NCBI GenBank assembly: GCA_943331005.2
Contig: CALQJX020000003.1
Location: 1-64,000 of the forward strand
DNA length: 64,000 bases
Direction of reading: 5' to 3'
Source: Bordetella parapertussis
GTDB lineage: Bacteria > Bacteroidota > Bacteroidia > Chitinophagales > Chitinophagaceae
Below the pieces are notes generated by a model that worked only from the letters and a program-made list of their open reading frames with translations, did not search any database and had not been told where the DNA came from. Below are positions 36,271 to 46,097 of the stretch, piece after piece; the stretch's first letter is position 1, and the number at the start of each line of letters is the position of its first letter. The position numbers and the translations under genes were made by a program.

Positions 36271-38541
36271 CTAATAAACAACCAGTTTCTGAGTATTAAC
36301 CTGATTTCCGGTAACTACAGTTACGAGGTAGATACCTTTTACAGCTATTGCATTCTGTGGTATCATGATCCTTGAAGTAGAACCATTGATGTGTTCTGAA
36401 GTAGTGAATACAGTTTTACCAGTGATGTCGGTAACTGCGATCTCAACTTTAGCATTGTTTACATCATTCACAACTACATAAGCATCGCCATGTGTTGGGT
36501 TTGGAACAACTTTCATATCGATCTTACCCATGTTGGTAGTAGCTACATCAGCACCCCAAGGGGTAACCTGGATCCTGTCGAGGTAGAAGTTATTACCAGT
36601 GCTTACGTTGCTTGCAGCAGTCTTAGAATAAGTACCTGGCTTGTAACGGAAACGGAACACAGTGTATGGCGTTCTTGCAGCAGCTGGAATGTTTACAGCA
36701 GCCGGAGCCCAATCGAGTACACTTGTAGGAACATAAGGAGTAGATACTGTTCCTTTGTTGATGAGTGTGCTCTTACCAAGAGAAGTAAGGTTTACCCAAG
36801 TATGTTTCTTGTCTACAGAATATTCGATAAGCAGGGTATCTGTGATATCAGCACCACTGCTGGTACGAGATGCACCTGAATATGAGAAGTTGAGGTAACA
36901 AGGACCAGATGCGAAGTTACTGATATCGAAAGGAACTGAGAACATATCGTCATAGTCACCTTTAGGAGTATTTGTAAGCAATTCTGTACCTGTACGGGTA
37001 TCAAAACCTTTGTACATAACGCAATGGTTGTCGTAAACACCTACGTTAGCAAGTTCCCATTTGAAGTTGTTATTGTAGTAGTTGAACATAGGCCATTTGT
37101 CCCTGTCGCCTTCCGGATTGAATTCCTGAATGTAACCAGGAGCAACAGGAGTGTTATCTGCTACGAATACTGATTTATTGAATTCTTTGGTAGTAGTACC
37201 TGAGTTGTTACCAGTAACTTCCATTTTAATGTTAACCCATCCCGGAGTAGAGAAAGCGTTATCGAATGGATTGTTGATCTGAGAATAGTTATCAGCAGTT
37301 ACAGATGGTTTAGTTGCGCCGTTAGAGAAAGTCCAGATCACTTTAGTAACGGTATCGCGCCAGCTCTTATTTGTAAAGAACAAGGTTGTGCCCGGGAAAG
37401 TGAAAGAAGACTGTATACCATTTACGCTGATGCTCTGCCTGGAAACGAATTCTGCAACAGGCGTAAGATCTGTACGTGGAGTGATAGCGCCAGTAGCTGC
37501 GAGGTTGGTACTATCCCAAAGGTTGTTCCTGCCGCCGATGTTGCTGTTAAGCGCAGCACGCATACGCCAAACCTGACCTTTAGTGATCATGTTGTTAGGA
37601 CAATCAGAATAATCCATTACGTTCTGAGTGTTTGTAGTATCGGGGTAGTTAACCAAAGAATCAGCTGTACCCGAAGCACTTACATACAGTTTGTAGTAGT
37701 TGCTGGCACATGCTGTATCATAAAGCTGACCTGAACCACACACGCTGAAGTGACCCTTTGTAGGCGGGGTATCATCAACTTCGTCATCTCCACAAACTTC
37801 ACCTACACCAGTACCACTGTTCCACAGATGGAGCAGATCGAAGTAGTGACCTGATTCGTGAGGAATAGTGTTACCATCCATGATCCTGTCGGCCCTGGTA
37901 ATAACGCCATCATAATAAGGGTTAGACTCACCTGAAGAAGGGAAAGAAGCGTATGCAAGTACTATACCAGTACCAATACTTCTGCCAATAACGTTCTCAA
38001 GCCAGATGTTGTAGTAACTACGTGGAGGCCACAGATCAACTTTAGCCTGATCATCGCCACCCGTAGTGAGATAAGAATAACGCCTGGTGATGCCTATTGA
38101 TGGCTGACCCATCGGATCTTTTGTAGCGAGGTGGAACCTGATCTTTGCATTTCCGATATATTTCTTGAACGGAAGAATGATAGGTGAAAGATTGTTCTGA
38201 GCATTATAGAACTCGTTCATCTGATTGATCATCACAAAAACGTTACTATCTTTTACGTTTTCAGAACCGTAATTGTGAACGATATGCACCACAACAGGTA
38301 TATCATAGTAATCTGTATCTGAGTGAGTTGCAGTAGTTTTAGCTGCTACTTTACCCATATGAGAATGAGACGCAATGAATGAAGCTATACTCTCGTTAAG
38401 CTGTTTTTCATAGGTACTGATCTCCGGATACTGTTGTTTGTAGAGTTTGTGCATCTCATCGGTAGCACATGGCGCCTGTGAAAAACCCCTGGTTATAGAC
38501 AATGACATTGCCATAGCCAGGTACAGATATTTTTTTTTCAT
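36271..38541 (-). CDS. Pappalysin-like (M43) metalloprotease with T9SS sorting domain
   Basis: A 756-residue secreted protease. The signal peptide ends RGFSQ; a prodomain with the sequence YYDIPVVVHIVHNYGSENVK leads into the catalytic domain with HESGHYFDLLH near residue 228, a zinc motif in which the usual Gly before the last His-x-x is Asp. The Met-turn-like NVMDYSDC follows about 100 residues later. Then come a PKD-like domain, a carbohydrate-binding-like beta domain and the sorting domain (VVPNPTHGDAYVVV ... GIYLVTVVTG). It is a paralogue of the gene behind it at 38732. Two ATGs (38547, 38541) are possible; a -7 box is at 38565-38572. Confidence 0.88.
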   Translation of the reverse strand: MKKKYLYLAMAMSLSITRGFSQAPCATDEMHKLYKQQYPEISTYEKQLNESIASFIASHSHMGKVAAKTTATHSDTDYYDIPVVVHIVHNYGSENVKDSNVFVMINQMNEFYNAQNNLSPIILPFKKYIGNAKIRFHLATKDPMGQPSIGITRRYSYLTTGGDDQAKVDLWPPRSYYNIWLENVIGRSIGTGIVLAYASFPSSGESNPYYDGVITRADRIMDGNTIPHESGHYFDLLHLWNSGTGVGEVCGDDEVDDTPPTKGHFSVCGSGQLYDTACASNYYKLYVSASGTADSLVNYPDTTNTQNVMDYSDCPNNMITKGQVWRMRAALNSNIGGRNNLWDSTNLAATGAITPRTDLTPVAEFVSRQSISVNGIQSSFTFPGTTLFFTNKSWRDTVTKVIWTFSNGATKPSVTADNYSQINNPFDNAFSTPGWVNIKMEVTGNNSGTTTKEFNKSVFVADNTPVAPGYIQEFNPEGDRDKWPMFNYYNNNFKWELANVGVYDNHCVMYKGFDTRTGTELLTNTPKGDYDDMFSVPFDISNFASGPCYLNFSYSGASRTSSGADITDTLLIEYSVDKKHTWVNLTSLGKSTLINKGTVSTPYVPTSVLDWAPAAVNIPAAARTPYTVFRFRYKPGTYSKTAASNVSTGNNFYLDRIQVTPWGADVATTNMGKIDMKVVPNPTHGDAYVVVNDVNNAKVEIAVTDITGKTVFTTSEHINGSTSRIMIPQNAIAVKGIYLVTVVTGNQVNTQKLVVY

Positions 38542-38564
38542 TTGCATAAATGGATTATGAAGTT

Positions 38565-38572
38565 CAAAGTTA
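38565..38572 (-). promoter_or_regulatory. -7 promoter element of the first M43 gene (TAACTTTG)
   Basis: Exact TAnnTTTG on the minus strand, 23 bases before the ATG at 38541; a TTG at 38594-38596 (minus strand) lies 21 bases upstream and could be the -33 box. It shows that the two M43 paralogues have separate promoters. Confidence 0.6.
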
Positions 38573-38731
38573 AATAAAACACAAAACATAAACCAACATT
38601 TACTTTCTTTTTTTACAATCAAACACTTAATTGCAAAAGGAGACAGACGATTGTTTCTGATATGTGCTCTAGAAAAAGACGTAAATTGTTATTGTGAACT
38701 TTGGTTTTCTGAAAAATAATTTTGCATTAAA

Positions 38732-40924
38732 TTAATAGATTATCATTTTACGGGTGCTGCTTGTGCCACCGGTAGTAAGCGTTACAAAATATAAACCCGC
38801 TACAGGCATATCTGATCTGGAGATAAATTCTGTATTTGAAGTATTTGGCGTAACAGTTTTAGCCGTTTCAAATACAACTTTACCTGCAAGGTCTCTTACT
38901 GCAAGCGTAACTTTTGTGTCATTCCCTGTTTTGAAAACGATATTGGTACCGTTTGTAGATGGGTTAGGATAAACCACAAATGAGTTTTCTGTAGCAGCCA
39001 GATCCTGAATATCAGCAGGAAAAATACCGATATTAAAATTATCCAGATACAAATTGTTTCCTACCTCTCCCGGCCAGTACCTGAGCCTGAAAAAAGTCTG
39101 GCCTGTACGGTAAATAGCAGGGACAGCAACAGCACGTGCCTTCCAGGTAGCAGAAGAACCCGGAATATACAATGCACTTGTACTTCCGTTATTGGCAAGA
39201 TCTGTACCCCTGAAACCAGCCAATTTATTCCAACGAGCACCACCGCTGGTACTTACATCTACCTGAAGAGAATCTCTTGAAGCAGAACTACCAGCTGGAG
39301 TAGCTGCGCCAGCAGTGTAAAAATTGACATAAAGTTCGCCACCAACACCACTGAGATTGAAAGCAGGTGTGAAGATATCATCACGATCACCTTTTGCACC
39401 ACCTGTTATTTTATTAGAAGTATCGAATGAGCGATACCTGATACAACTGTTATCATCCTTGCCTACGCCATTGTAATACTCCCATTTGAACTGATTGCTG
39501 TAATAGTTGAACATTGGCCAGTTTGAGATATCAGACGCAGTAGCAAATGGCTGAGTGTACCCTACCCCACCAACTGTAGTTGTATCGGCAGCATATGCCA
39601 GTTTGCTGTTAACGATAGTATTGGTACCTGAATTTGAAGTAGCTGTAAGTGTTACTGTTATCCAACCGGGAACAGAGAACTTATTAGTTACAATTGTAGC
39701 TGAAGTAGAAGTTGGAACAGATGCACCATTGGAGAATGACCAGTCTATTGAAGAAATGGTATCATTCCACGAAGTATTTCGGAACACAAAACTACCATCA
39801 TTATTGAAAGTCATGAATTGAGTGCGACTATCTGTAGTAACACCGGCTCCTGAAGCTTTGTTCAGGGTAAAGTCTGCAATAGGAGCCAGATCCGGCATAG
39901 GAAGCAGCGCACCGGTTGCAGCCAGATTCGCTGGTGTGATCAGATTATTTCTTCCTGCTACTGAACTGGTAAGTGCTTTGCGCATACGTACACACTGTCC
40001 TTTTGAGAACATATTGGCACAATAGGTGTAATCCATAATGTTCTGAGCATTTACCGTATCAGGGTAGTTGACCACAGAATCTGCAATGCCACTCATAGAA
40101 ACATAGGTCTTCATATAACCGGTTGCACAGGCAGTATCATAAATTGCTACCGGAACACAACCAGGGTTGTGCCCTTTTGTAGGAGGAGTATCGTCTACAG
40201 CGTCATTGCCACATGCTACTGCAGGACTGTTAGTACTACCCCATACGTGCTGCAAATTGAGTACATGACCCAATTCGTGTGGTATGGTTTTAGAATAATT
40301 CAGATAACTGGCCAGACCTATTACACCATCGTAATAAGGAATAGTAGCACCAACAGATGGATAAAACGCATAAGCTGCCGCACCTGAGGAGCCTAATGAA
40401 CTGGTGAACCAGATATTTATGTACTTGTTATTGGGCCATGATTCGAACTTAGAACCATCATCTCCGTTGTAAGTGAGGTAGGAGAAATGCCTGATAACAC
40501 CTTTTGTAGGATTACCATTAGGATCTTTTGTAGCAAGGTGGAGTCTGATACGTGCATTGCCAATGTATGGTATGAAAGGAGCAATAACAGTAGCTGTATC
40601 TGCATTCTTTTTAACGAATGCTAATGCCCAGTTTTGAACAGCATCATAAATATCATTATCGGAAAGATATTCTACACCATAATCATGAACAACATGTATG
40701 ACCAATGGAACATCGTAGAAGGCTGTGTCGGGTGCTGCAGTGGTTTTTGCAGCAAATTTCGCACCCATTTGCTCATTGAACTGGCGCTCAAATTCGGCCA
40801 ATTGAGGATACTTGCTGATAAGGTAGTCGTGATGCTCATCGGTAGAGCAAGGCTGAGACTGAGCAGATACCGAAACTACCATTGCAAGTGCTGCAGAAGC
40901 GGTAAGAATTAACTTCTTGAACAT
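38732..40924 (-). CDS. Pappalysin-like (M43) metalloprotease, second paralogue
   Basis: A 730-residue protein with the same order of parts as its neighbour: signal peptide ending VSAQ, a Cys near the mature N-terminus (QPCSTDEHHDYL), FYDVPLVIHVVHDYG, the zinc motif HELGHVLNLQH near residue 215 (Asn where Gly is usual), NIMDYTYC, PKD-like and beta domains, and a sorting domain with VVYPNPSTNGTNIVF and GLYFVTLTTG. The two genes share long stretches such as IGNARIRLHLATKDPNG, so they arose by duplication. It ends 109 bases before the start of the other gene's promoter region and has no clear terminator. Confidence 0.87.
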   Translation of the reverse strand: MFKKLILTASAALAMVVSVSAQSQPCSTDEHHDYLISKYPQLAEFERQFNEQMGAKFAAKTTAAPDTAFYDVPLVIHVVHDYGVEYLSDNDIYDAVQNWALAFVKKNADTATVIAPFIPYIGNARIRLHLATKDPNGNPTKGVIRHFSYLTYNGDDGSKFESWPNNKYINIWFTSSLGSSGAAAYAFYPSVGATIPYYDGVIGLASYLNYSKTIPHELGHVLNLQHVWGSTNSPAVACGNDAVDDTPPTKGHNPGCVPVAIYDTACATGYMKTYVSMSGIADSVVNYPDTVNAQNIMDYTYCANMFSKGQCVRMRKALTSSVAGRNNLITPANLAATGALLPMPDLAPIADFTLNKASGAGVTTDSRTQFMTFNNDGSFVFRNTSWNDTISSIDWSFSNGASVPTSTSATIVTNKFSVPGWITVTLTATSNSGTNTIVNSKLAYAADTTTVGGVGYTQPFATASDISNWPMFNYYSNQFKWEYYNGVGKDDNSCIRYRSFDTSNKITGGAKGDRDDIFTPAFNLSGVGGELYVNFYTAGAATPAGSSASRDSLQVDVSTSGGARWNKLAGFRGTDLANNGSTSALYIPGSSATWKARAVAVPAIYRTGQTFFRLRYWPGEVGNNLYLDNFNIGIFPADIQDLAATENSFVVYPNPSTNGTNIVFKTGNDTKVTLAVRDLAGKVVFETAKTVTPNTSNTEFISRSDMPVAGLYFVTLTTGGTSSTRKMIIY

Positions 40925-41368
40925 TATTAATTAATTAAAGTATTTTTTAACAGGCGTGAAGATATGGCAGAACTCAATACAAACCTGCTATACAATTGTC
41001 ATAAATCACAGAAACATATTAATGATTGAATCAAAAACAAAGTGGTAAATAATTCTCTATTTTTTCTGTTCAATGAAAACATAAAAAAGAGGTATAAAAT
41101 CTAATCAAAATACACATAGTGAATATTAATTATAAAGTGCACTTTTAAATAATTAATTGATACTATTTAGATAGCAAAACGAGTTAAAATGAAAAATAGC
41201 ATCAATTCTTAATTATAGATCTAGAAAACTACTTTTATTCAATAAATAAGGTAGAAAAATACTAATGTAAGTGACATGAGGAGATATTCATAAGTCTATT
41301 TTCACATGATTGAAACAATATGTTATAAACTCCTACATATTGAAAAATCAACTCCTTAAACTAACATT
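40925..41368. other. A/T-rich intergenic interval
   Basis: 444 bases of strongly A/T-rich sequence between the divergent M43 gene and the adhesin remnant. It should contain the promoters of both, but I saw no perfect TAnnTTTG in a convincing place, no hairpin and no gene. The A/T bias is well above that of the neighbouring coding sequence. Confidence 0.6.
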
Positions 41369-42513
41369 ATGAAGGAAAAAATAGTACTCGTGCTATCAAT
41401 ACTCCACTACTGCTGTTCCTTACTTGCTTCATAGGCGGCAGTGCTACGTGGAGTAGCAGCAATACTGCGGTGGGTACAATAGGTGCCAAATCGGGTATGC
41501 TGGCAGGAGTTACAGCGGGCACTGCTATGATTACTTCCAGGCTCAACACTACAGGTTGTTACTCAACCGGGGAGGCGACCATTAATGCATTGCCTGATGT
41601 AATAGCAGGCAGCAACACCTTATGTATGAGCAGCACTCAGTCATACAGAAGCAGCACCTGTGGCGGTATCTGGAGTAGCAGCAACACAGCACTGGCTACT
41701 GTGGATGGTGCTACAGGAGTGGTAACAGGTGTTGCGATAGGCACTCCGGTCATCGCATACACAACAACTCCGGGATGTATCAAAATAGCTGCATTTACAG
41801 TGAAAGCCCTACCAACGGCCATCGGAGGTGCCGGTTCAGTTTACACCGCATCAGTGATAGTGCTCAACGTTAGTCCTACAGGCGGCAGCTGGTCGAGCAG
41901 CAGTATCACAACAGCCGTTATCAACTCGCTCTCAGGTGCAATGACCGGAATGAGCGCAGGTACGTTTACGATCACCTACAGAGGATCAAATGACTGTTCA
42001 TTATCTACGGTGCGAACAGTTAACGCTGCACCTGCGGCAATAACTGGCACTTTTACTGCTGCTGTTGGCGCTTCAAGAACATTGATGAATGCGACTCCTT
42101 CACGGGTATGGTCAAGCAACAATAGCTGTATTGCGTCTGTAGGTGCCACAACGGGAGTGGTAACCGGTGTTGCAACCTGGTCAGCACTGATCACTTATGC
42201 ATTAGCCAACGGTTGCTTCAAATCGGCAAAATTTACGGTTATAGCGGCTAAGGGAATAGATGCTATAATAAAGGAGGTTAACATGTTTATAGTTTATCCG
42301 AATCCGACAGCAGGTGCAGTGAACATAGAGTCATCACAGTCGGGCACATTCACGCTGATAGCAATGGATGGTAAGCTGATAGCGCAATATGAAATAACAG
42401 CAACTCAGCATACACTAACATTACAGACAGAACTGGCAACCGGCACTTACTTGGGCAGATTCATACCTGCGACAGGTAAAGTATTTGTGATGAAGTTGAA
42501 TTATCAGCCATAG
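41369..42513 (+). pseudogene. Frameshifted remnant of an Ig-like (BIG2) repeat adhesin with T9SS sorting domain
   Basis: The ATG at 41369 opens a signal-peptide-like start (MKEKIVLVLSI) that meets a TAG after 21 codons. The repeat frame, one phase off, is open from 41365 and runs to 42513, but its first ATG is only at 41470, in mid-repeat. It codes for about four units of the type GGIWSSSNTALATVDGATGV, VVTGVAIGTPVIAYTT, as in bacterial Ig-like group 2 repeats of cell-surface adhesins. It ends with a sorting domain (VYPNPTAGAVNIES). The first repeat lacks its beginning. An in-frame start plus loss of most repeats and a 1-base shift explain this best; a short product from 41470 would have no export signal. 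Confidence 0.65.
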
Positions 42514-42535
42514 AATAATCTAAAAAGATATTACT

Positions 42536-42578
42536 AAACAGGAAGGCCAACATTTTTAAATGGTGGCCTTCCTGTTTT
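42536..42578 (+). terminator. Terminator after the adhesin remnant
   Basis: A 14-bp perfect stem (42536-42549 with 42564-42577), extended inward by CAT/ATG, closed by a short loop and ending in TTTT. Confidence 0.85.
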
Positions 42579-42671
42579 ATAAAAAATATTTGATCGAACA
42601 CATCATGATCTATTAATCAAAAAAGGAGCAGAAACTGCGGCTCAGAGAAATCATGAACGTCTATTATTATT

Positions 42672-42935
42672 TTACTTAACAATGGTCATATCAATTTCAG
42701 AGATCACACCTGCTTCCATCAAAAACTGATTCATGTATGGATCAGCCATCATTTCAATAAAGGGAGCAAGTTCCTGTACCTGAAATATCATGTACACGTT
42801 ACCCCTATCCCCTTCTTTTTCGCCGGCAGCCATCACTTTGATACCAAATGAGATCCTTCTTTCATTTTCGGCATCAAAACACTGCTTCCAAACACCATAA
42901 TCGGCAACCCTATGATTCAAGATCAACGTGAGCAT
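42672..42935 (-). CDS. Small ferredoxin-like fold (ABM/DUF-type) protein
   Basis: An 87-residue cytoplasmic protein with the pattern of dimeric alpha-beta barrel proteins related to the antibiotic biosynthesis monooxygenase group: a first strand LTLILNHRVADYGVWKQCFD, a central strand NVYMIFQVQE and a last helix-strand DPYMNQFLMEAGV. No catalytic residues stand out. It is monocistronic and unconnected to its neighbours. Function unknown. Confidence 0.65.
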   Translation of the reverse strand: MLTLILNHRVADYGVWKQCFDAENERRISFGIKVMAAGEKEGDRGNVYMIFQVQELAPFIEMMADPYMNQFLMEAGVISEIDMTIVK

Positions 42936-43042
42936 TCTACTTCTATTTTGTGTAAACCTATCCAGTCGAAGTGATAAAAAATTGAAAATGTTGAGAAACC
43001 CTTATTTTCTGTTGTGAACAGACGAAATTTGTATGTGAAATG

Positions 43043-43071
43043 AAAAAGACAGCGATAAAACCGCTGTCTTT
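43043..43071 (-). terminator. Terminator of the gene at 43139
   Basis: On the minus strand a 10-bp stem (43062-43071 with 43045-43054), 7-base loop, followed by TTTTT. Confidence 0.8.
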
Positions 43072-43138
43072 AGGGGTAAATAAAAATATAATAGTAAGTG
43101 TTTATCTAACCAGGTTCAAGTATAAATGATGAAACAGA

Positions 43139-43810
43139 TCAATTGTTTAACCTGTAAGGATTATAACTTTTCCTTCGGTAATCACCACGTTTCCAAGCCT
43201 CAAAAAACTCTCCCCACGCAATAGGATTGAGGATATTCATAGGAGGTCGCTGCCCATAATAAACTGCTTCCTGTGCCTGTTTTTGCAGCTGACGCGCCTG
43301 TGCTTCCCTGCCATCCATAGGCAAGGTATAGGCTAACATACGGAGCAAATAGGCATCTGTATTTTTTCTTGCAAGTTCATACTGATCATTGGGAATGTTC
43401 CAGTATTTAAACGCATAATCAAACGCTTCTTTAGACGGCAAAGGGCGAATGATAGTTTCAGGCAGGTAAAAAGTATCCTGAACCATGAGCTGTATCATTG
43501 AGTAATACTGACCGGGAATATCTATAGGTACAACAAAATGTTTGTTCCTATACCCTACACTACTGAAGTCGAGTGTATCTCCTTTGTAACAAACCAGAGA
43601 AAACACACCTGAGTACTCAGATTCTACCCCGCGATTTTTGTTCCTAACAAGAATAGTAGCACCGGGAACGGCGCGTAGACTATCAGCGGTCATTACTACA
43701 CCATTTATCTGTATAATGTTCTCATAACCGGCCTGAGCATAGGCTTTCGACACAGAAAACCAGGCACAGAAAGATAACAACAAAACTAATAGTACCCTGT
43801 ATCGAATCAT
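43139..43810 (-). CDS. Exported protein with carboxypeptidase-regulatory-like domain
   Basis: A 223-residue protein with a signal peptide (ending KAYAQ) and one transthyretin-like regulatory domain (about 34-115: INGVVMTADSLRAVPGATIL, then GVFSLVCYKGDTLDFSSVGY). The rest (about 120-223) is helical, with a Gln/Ala-rich stretch and a basic tail (GDYRRKSYNPYRLNN). Such proteins are common in Bacteroidota without a known role; the domain often occurs at the N-terminus of TonB-dependent receptors. Read alone from its own promoter region. Confidence 0.72.
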   Translation of the reverse strand: MIRYRVLLVLLLSFCAWFSVSKAYAQAGYENIIQINGVVMTADSLRAVPGATILVRNKNRGVESEYSGVFSLVCYKGDTLDFSSVGYRNKHFVVPIDIPGQYYSMIQLMVQDTFYLPETIIRPLPSKEAFDYAFKYWNIPNDQYELARKNTDAYLLRMLAYTLPMDGREAQARQLQKQAQEAVYYGQRPPMNILNPIAWGEFFEAWKRGDYRRKSYNPYRLNN

Positions 43811-43903
43811 GCTATAAAATTACGTTATTCCGGCAAGGTATCAACAACAGCAGCATAGCGTCTATCATTATTGCCATATTGACAAAATAAGTTCGTTTTA
43901 GTG

Positions 43904-43911
43904 TACTTTTG
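43904..43911 (+). promoter_or_regulatory. -7 promoter element of mrp (TACTTTTG)
   Basis: Exact TAnnTTTG 33 bases before the mrp ATG; a TTG at 43879-43881 could be the -33 box, 22 bases upstream. Confidence 0.6.
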
Positions 43912-43944
43912 TGTATCTTAATACATACTTTAACAAAGGTTTAT

Positions 43945-45039
43945 ATGATAACGAAAGAAGCGGTTTTAGCAGCATTGAGCCAGGTACAGGAGCCCGATCT
44001 GGGCAAAGATCTGGTGACGCTGAACATGATAAAGGATATAGAGATAGATGGTAAGCAGGTTTCTTTCACAGTGATACTCACTACCCCGGCCTGCCCGCTG
44101 AAGGAAATGATAGAAAAAGCCTGTATCAATGCTATCAGGTTGCTTGTAGACAAAGAAGCAGTGGTAAAAGTCCATATGACATCGAACGTAAACAGTAACA
44201 GGAAGGACAACAAATCTGTACTTCCGGGTGTTCGTAACATCATTATGGTTGCATCGGGCAAGGGAGGTGTAGGTAAATCTACCGTAGCAACTAATCTGGC
44301 TATAGGACTTGCAAAAGAAGGTGCTTCTGTAGGATTACTGGATGCAGATATATACGGACCTTCTATACCTATGATGCTGGGAATGCGCGATGAGCGCCCC
44401 AAAATGACTGATATTAATGGCAAGGGTATGATAGTGCCTATTGAAAGATATGGTGTAAAGGCTATGTCCATAGGCTTGCTGATAGATGAGAAACAGGCAG
44501 TTATATGGCGCGGTCCTATGGCCAGTTCTGCCCTGAAACAGTTCATATCTGATGTTTATTGGGAGGAACTGGATTACCTGATAATTGACCTGCCACCCGG
44601 TACAGGAGATGTACACCTGACACTGGTGCAAACCATACCTGTAACAGGCGTTGTTATAGTGTCTACCCCACAGGCTATAGCCGCTGCAGATGCCAGAAAA
44701 GCAATAATGATGTTCAAACAGCCACAGATCAACGTGCCGATACTCGGAATTGTAGAAAATATGGCTTATTTTACACCGCAGGAACTACCTGAGAATAAGT
44801 ATTATATCTTCGGTAAGGGAGGCGCACATCAAATGGCAGAACAATTCGGTCTGCCTTTCCTGGGCGAAATACCAATTGTGCAAAGCATACGTGAAGGTGG
44901 CGACAGAGGTATACCTGCTGTTGTTGATGATGAACCAGTGGCAAAAGCCGCATTTACAGAACTGGCTCAGAATGTGGCAAGAAATATTGCAATGCGCAAT
45001 GCAAACATGGAACCCACCAAGGTGGTAGAAATGAACTAA
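43945..45039 (+). CDS. mrp: Mrp/ApbC/NBP35-type iron-sulfur cluster carrier ATPase
   Basis: A 364-residue P-loop ATPase. An N-terminal MIP18/DUF59 domain (about 1-78, with LTTPACPLKEMIE) precedes the deviant Walker A ASGKGGVGKST (103-113), the switch DADIYGPSIP and DLPPGTGDVHLTL. Members bind and transfer Fe-S clusters to apoproteins. The usual CxxC for cluster binding in the C-terminal half is absent: where it would be the sequence reads MAYFTPQELPENKYYIFG, a form I know from other Bacteroidota. The ATG at 43945 was taken because the -7 box overlaps longer starts. Followed by the SUMF1-like gene, 32 bases on. Confidence 0.9.
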   Translation: MITKEAVLAALSQVQEPDLGKDLVTLNMIKDIEIDGKQVSFTVILTTPACPLKEMIEKACINAIRLLVDKEAVVKVHMTSNVNSNRKDNKSVLPGVRNIIMVASGKGGVGKSTVATNLAIGLAKEGASVGLLDADIYGPSIPMMLGMRDERPKMTDINGKGMIVPIERYGVKAMSIGLLIDEKQAVIWRGPMASSALKQFISDVYWEELDYLIIDLPPGTGDVHLTLVQTIPVTGVVIVSTPQAIAAADARKAIMMFKQPQINVPILGIVENMAYFTPQELPENKYYIFGKGGAHQMAEQFGLPFLGEIPIVQSIREGGDRGIPAVVDDEPVAKAAFTELAQNVARNIAMRNANMEPTKVVEMN

Positions 45040-45071
45040 AACAATTGAACACTAACAAAAACAGATACTAT

Positions 45072-45920
45072 ATGAAGTTTGGTTTGTCATCTTTGTTGCT
45101 GCTGCTGCTTATACAACCGGCAAGTGCCCAGAGAAAATATAACAAAACTATTTTGGGCCCTCTGAATATTGAGACCGTAAAAGTTACAGGTAGCGGATTT
45201 GACCTTGGCAGCGATGACGGGTCGGCAGACAGAAAACCTGCACACACTGTTCAGCTGAGCGACTACTATATTAGTAAGTACGAGATCAAACAACAGCAGT
45301 GGGTGGCCATTATGGATGAGAATCCATCGTTCTATAAATGTGACGAATGTCCGGTAACCAATGTTAGTTGGGAAGATGTTCAGGAGTTCATCAGCAAGGT
45401 AAATTCATCTACCGGCAAAAAATACCGCTTACCCACAGAAGCTGAGTGGGAATTTGCAGCCAGAGGCGGTGATAACGAAGAACTGAGAAAAGCAAAACAC
45501 CTTCGCGGCGGTGTCAATCAGCTGTTTATTGCAGAAGGCAATAAAGGTTCTATGAAAGCTGAGAAGACCAGAAGCGGCGACAAGTACAGTGGCAGAAATG
45601 GTGGACCTCAATCAATTGCATGGTATCTGAACAATTCGGACGGACATGTGCACCGTGTGGGAATGAAACAACCAAACGAACTGGGCATCTATGACCTGTG
45701 TGGTAATGCTGAAGAATGGGTGGCCGATTGGTATGCACTCAACTATGGTAGTAAAGACACTGTTGCTGATCCTAAAGGACCAGTTGGTGGCAAATCAAAA
45801 GTAGTACGTGGTGGTTCTATAGCCAGCACAGCCAACGAAACGATCATTACCCGTCGTGCTGCATACCTGCCAGATACTAAGGCAATGTCTCTGGGCTTCA
45901 GGCTTGTTGAAGAAAAATAA
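45072..45920 (+). CDS. SUMF1/FGE-sulfatase-fold exported protein
   Basis: A 282-residue protein with a signal peptide (ending PASAQ) and one formylglycine-generating-enzyme-fold domain: VSWEDVQEFI, YRLPTEAEWEFAARGG, LGIYDLCGNAEEWVADWY, VVRGGS and the terminal LGFRLVEE. The Cys residues used by true formylglycine-generating enzymes are not in place, so it is probably a binding or structural variant, as are GldJ and GldK of the gliding/T9SS machinery. The ATG at 45072 is preferred to a TTG at 45045. Close behind mrp, perhaps in one transcript, and followed by a terminator. Confidence 0.82.
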   Translation: MKFGLSSLLLLLLIQPASAQRKYNKTILGPLNIETVKVTGSGFDLGSDDGSADRKPAHTVQLSDYYISKYEIKQQQWVAIMDENPSFYKCDECPVTNVSWEDVQEFISKVNSSTGKKYRLPTEAEWEFAARGGDNEELRKAKHLRGGVNQLFIAEGNKGSMKAEKTRSGDKYSGRNGGPQSIAWYLNNSDGHVHRVGMKQPNELGIYDLCGNAEEWVADWYALNYGSKDTVADPKGPVGGKSKVVRGGSIASTANETIITRRAAYLPDTKAMSLGFRLVEEK

Positions 45921-45945
45921 TATTTGTAAGATTTTTGAAAATATG

Positions 45946-45980
45946 TGTGCCACACTTACCAAAGTGTGGCACATCCTTTT
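45946..45980 (+). terminator. Terminator after the SUMF1-like gene
   Basis: A 12-bp perfect stem (45946-45957 with 45962-45973) with a 4-base loop, followed by a T run at 45977-45980. Confidence 0.85.
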
Positions 45981-46097
45981 AACAAAAAGGACAATGTACT
46001 TCTGCATGTAATTGCAGACCTTTACAAGACGAACTACAATAAGTTCATTACCAGAGTTATCCCTCTTTGAGACAGCGATCAATTTACTGAGAAGATC

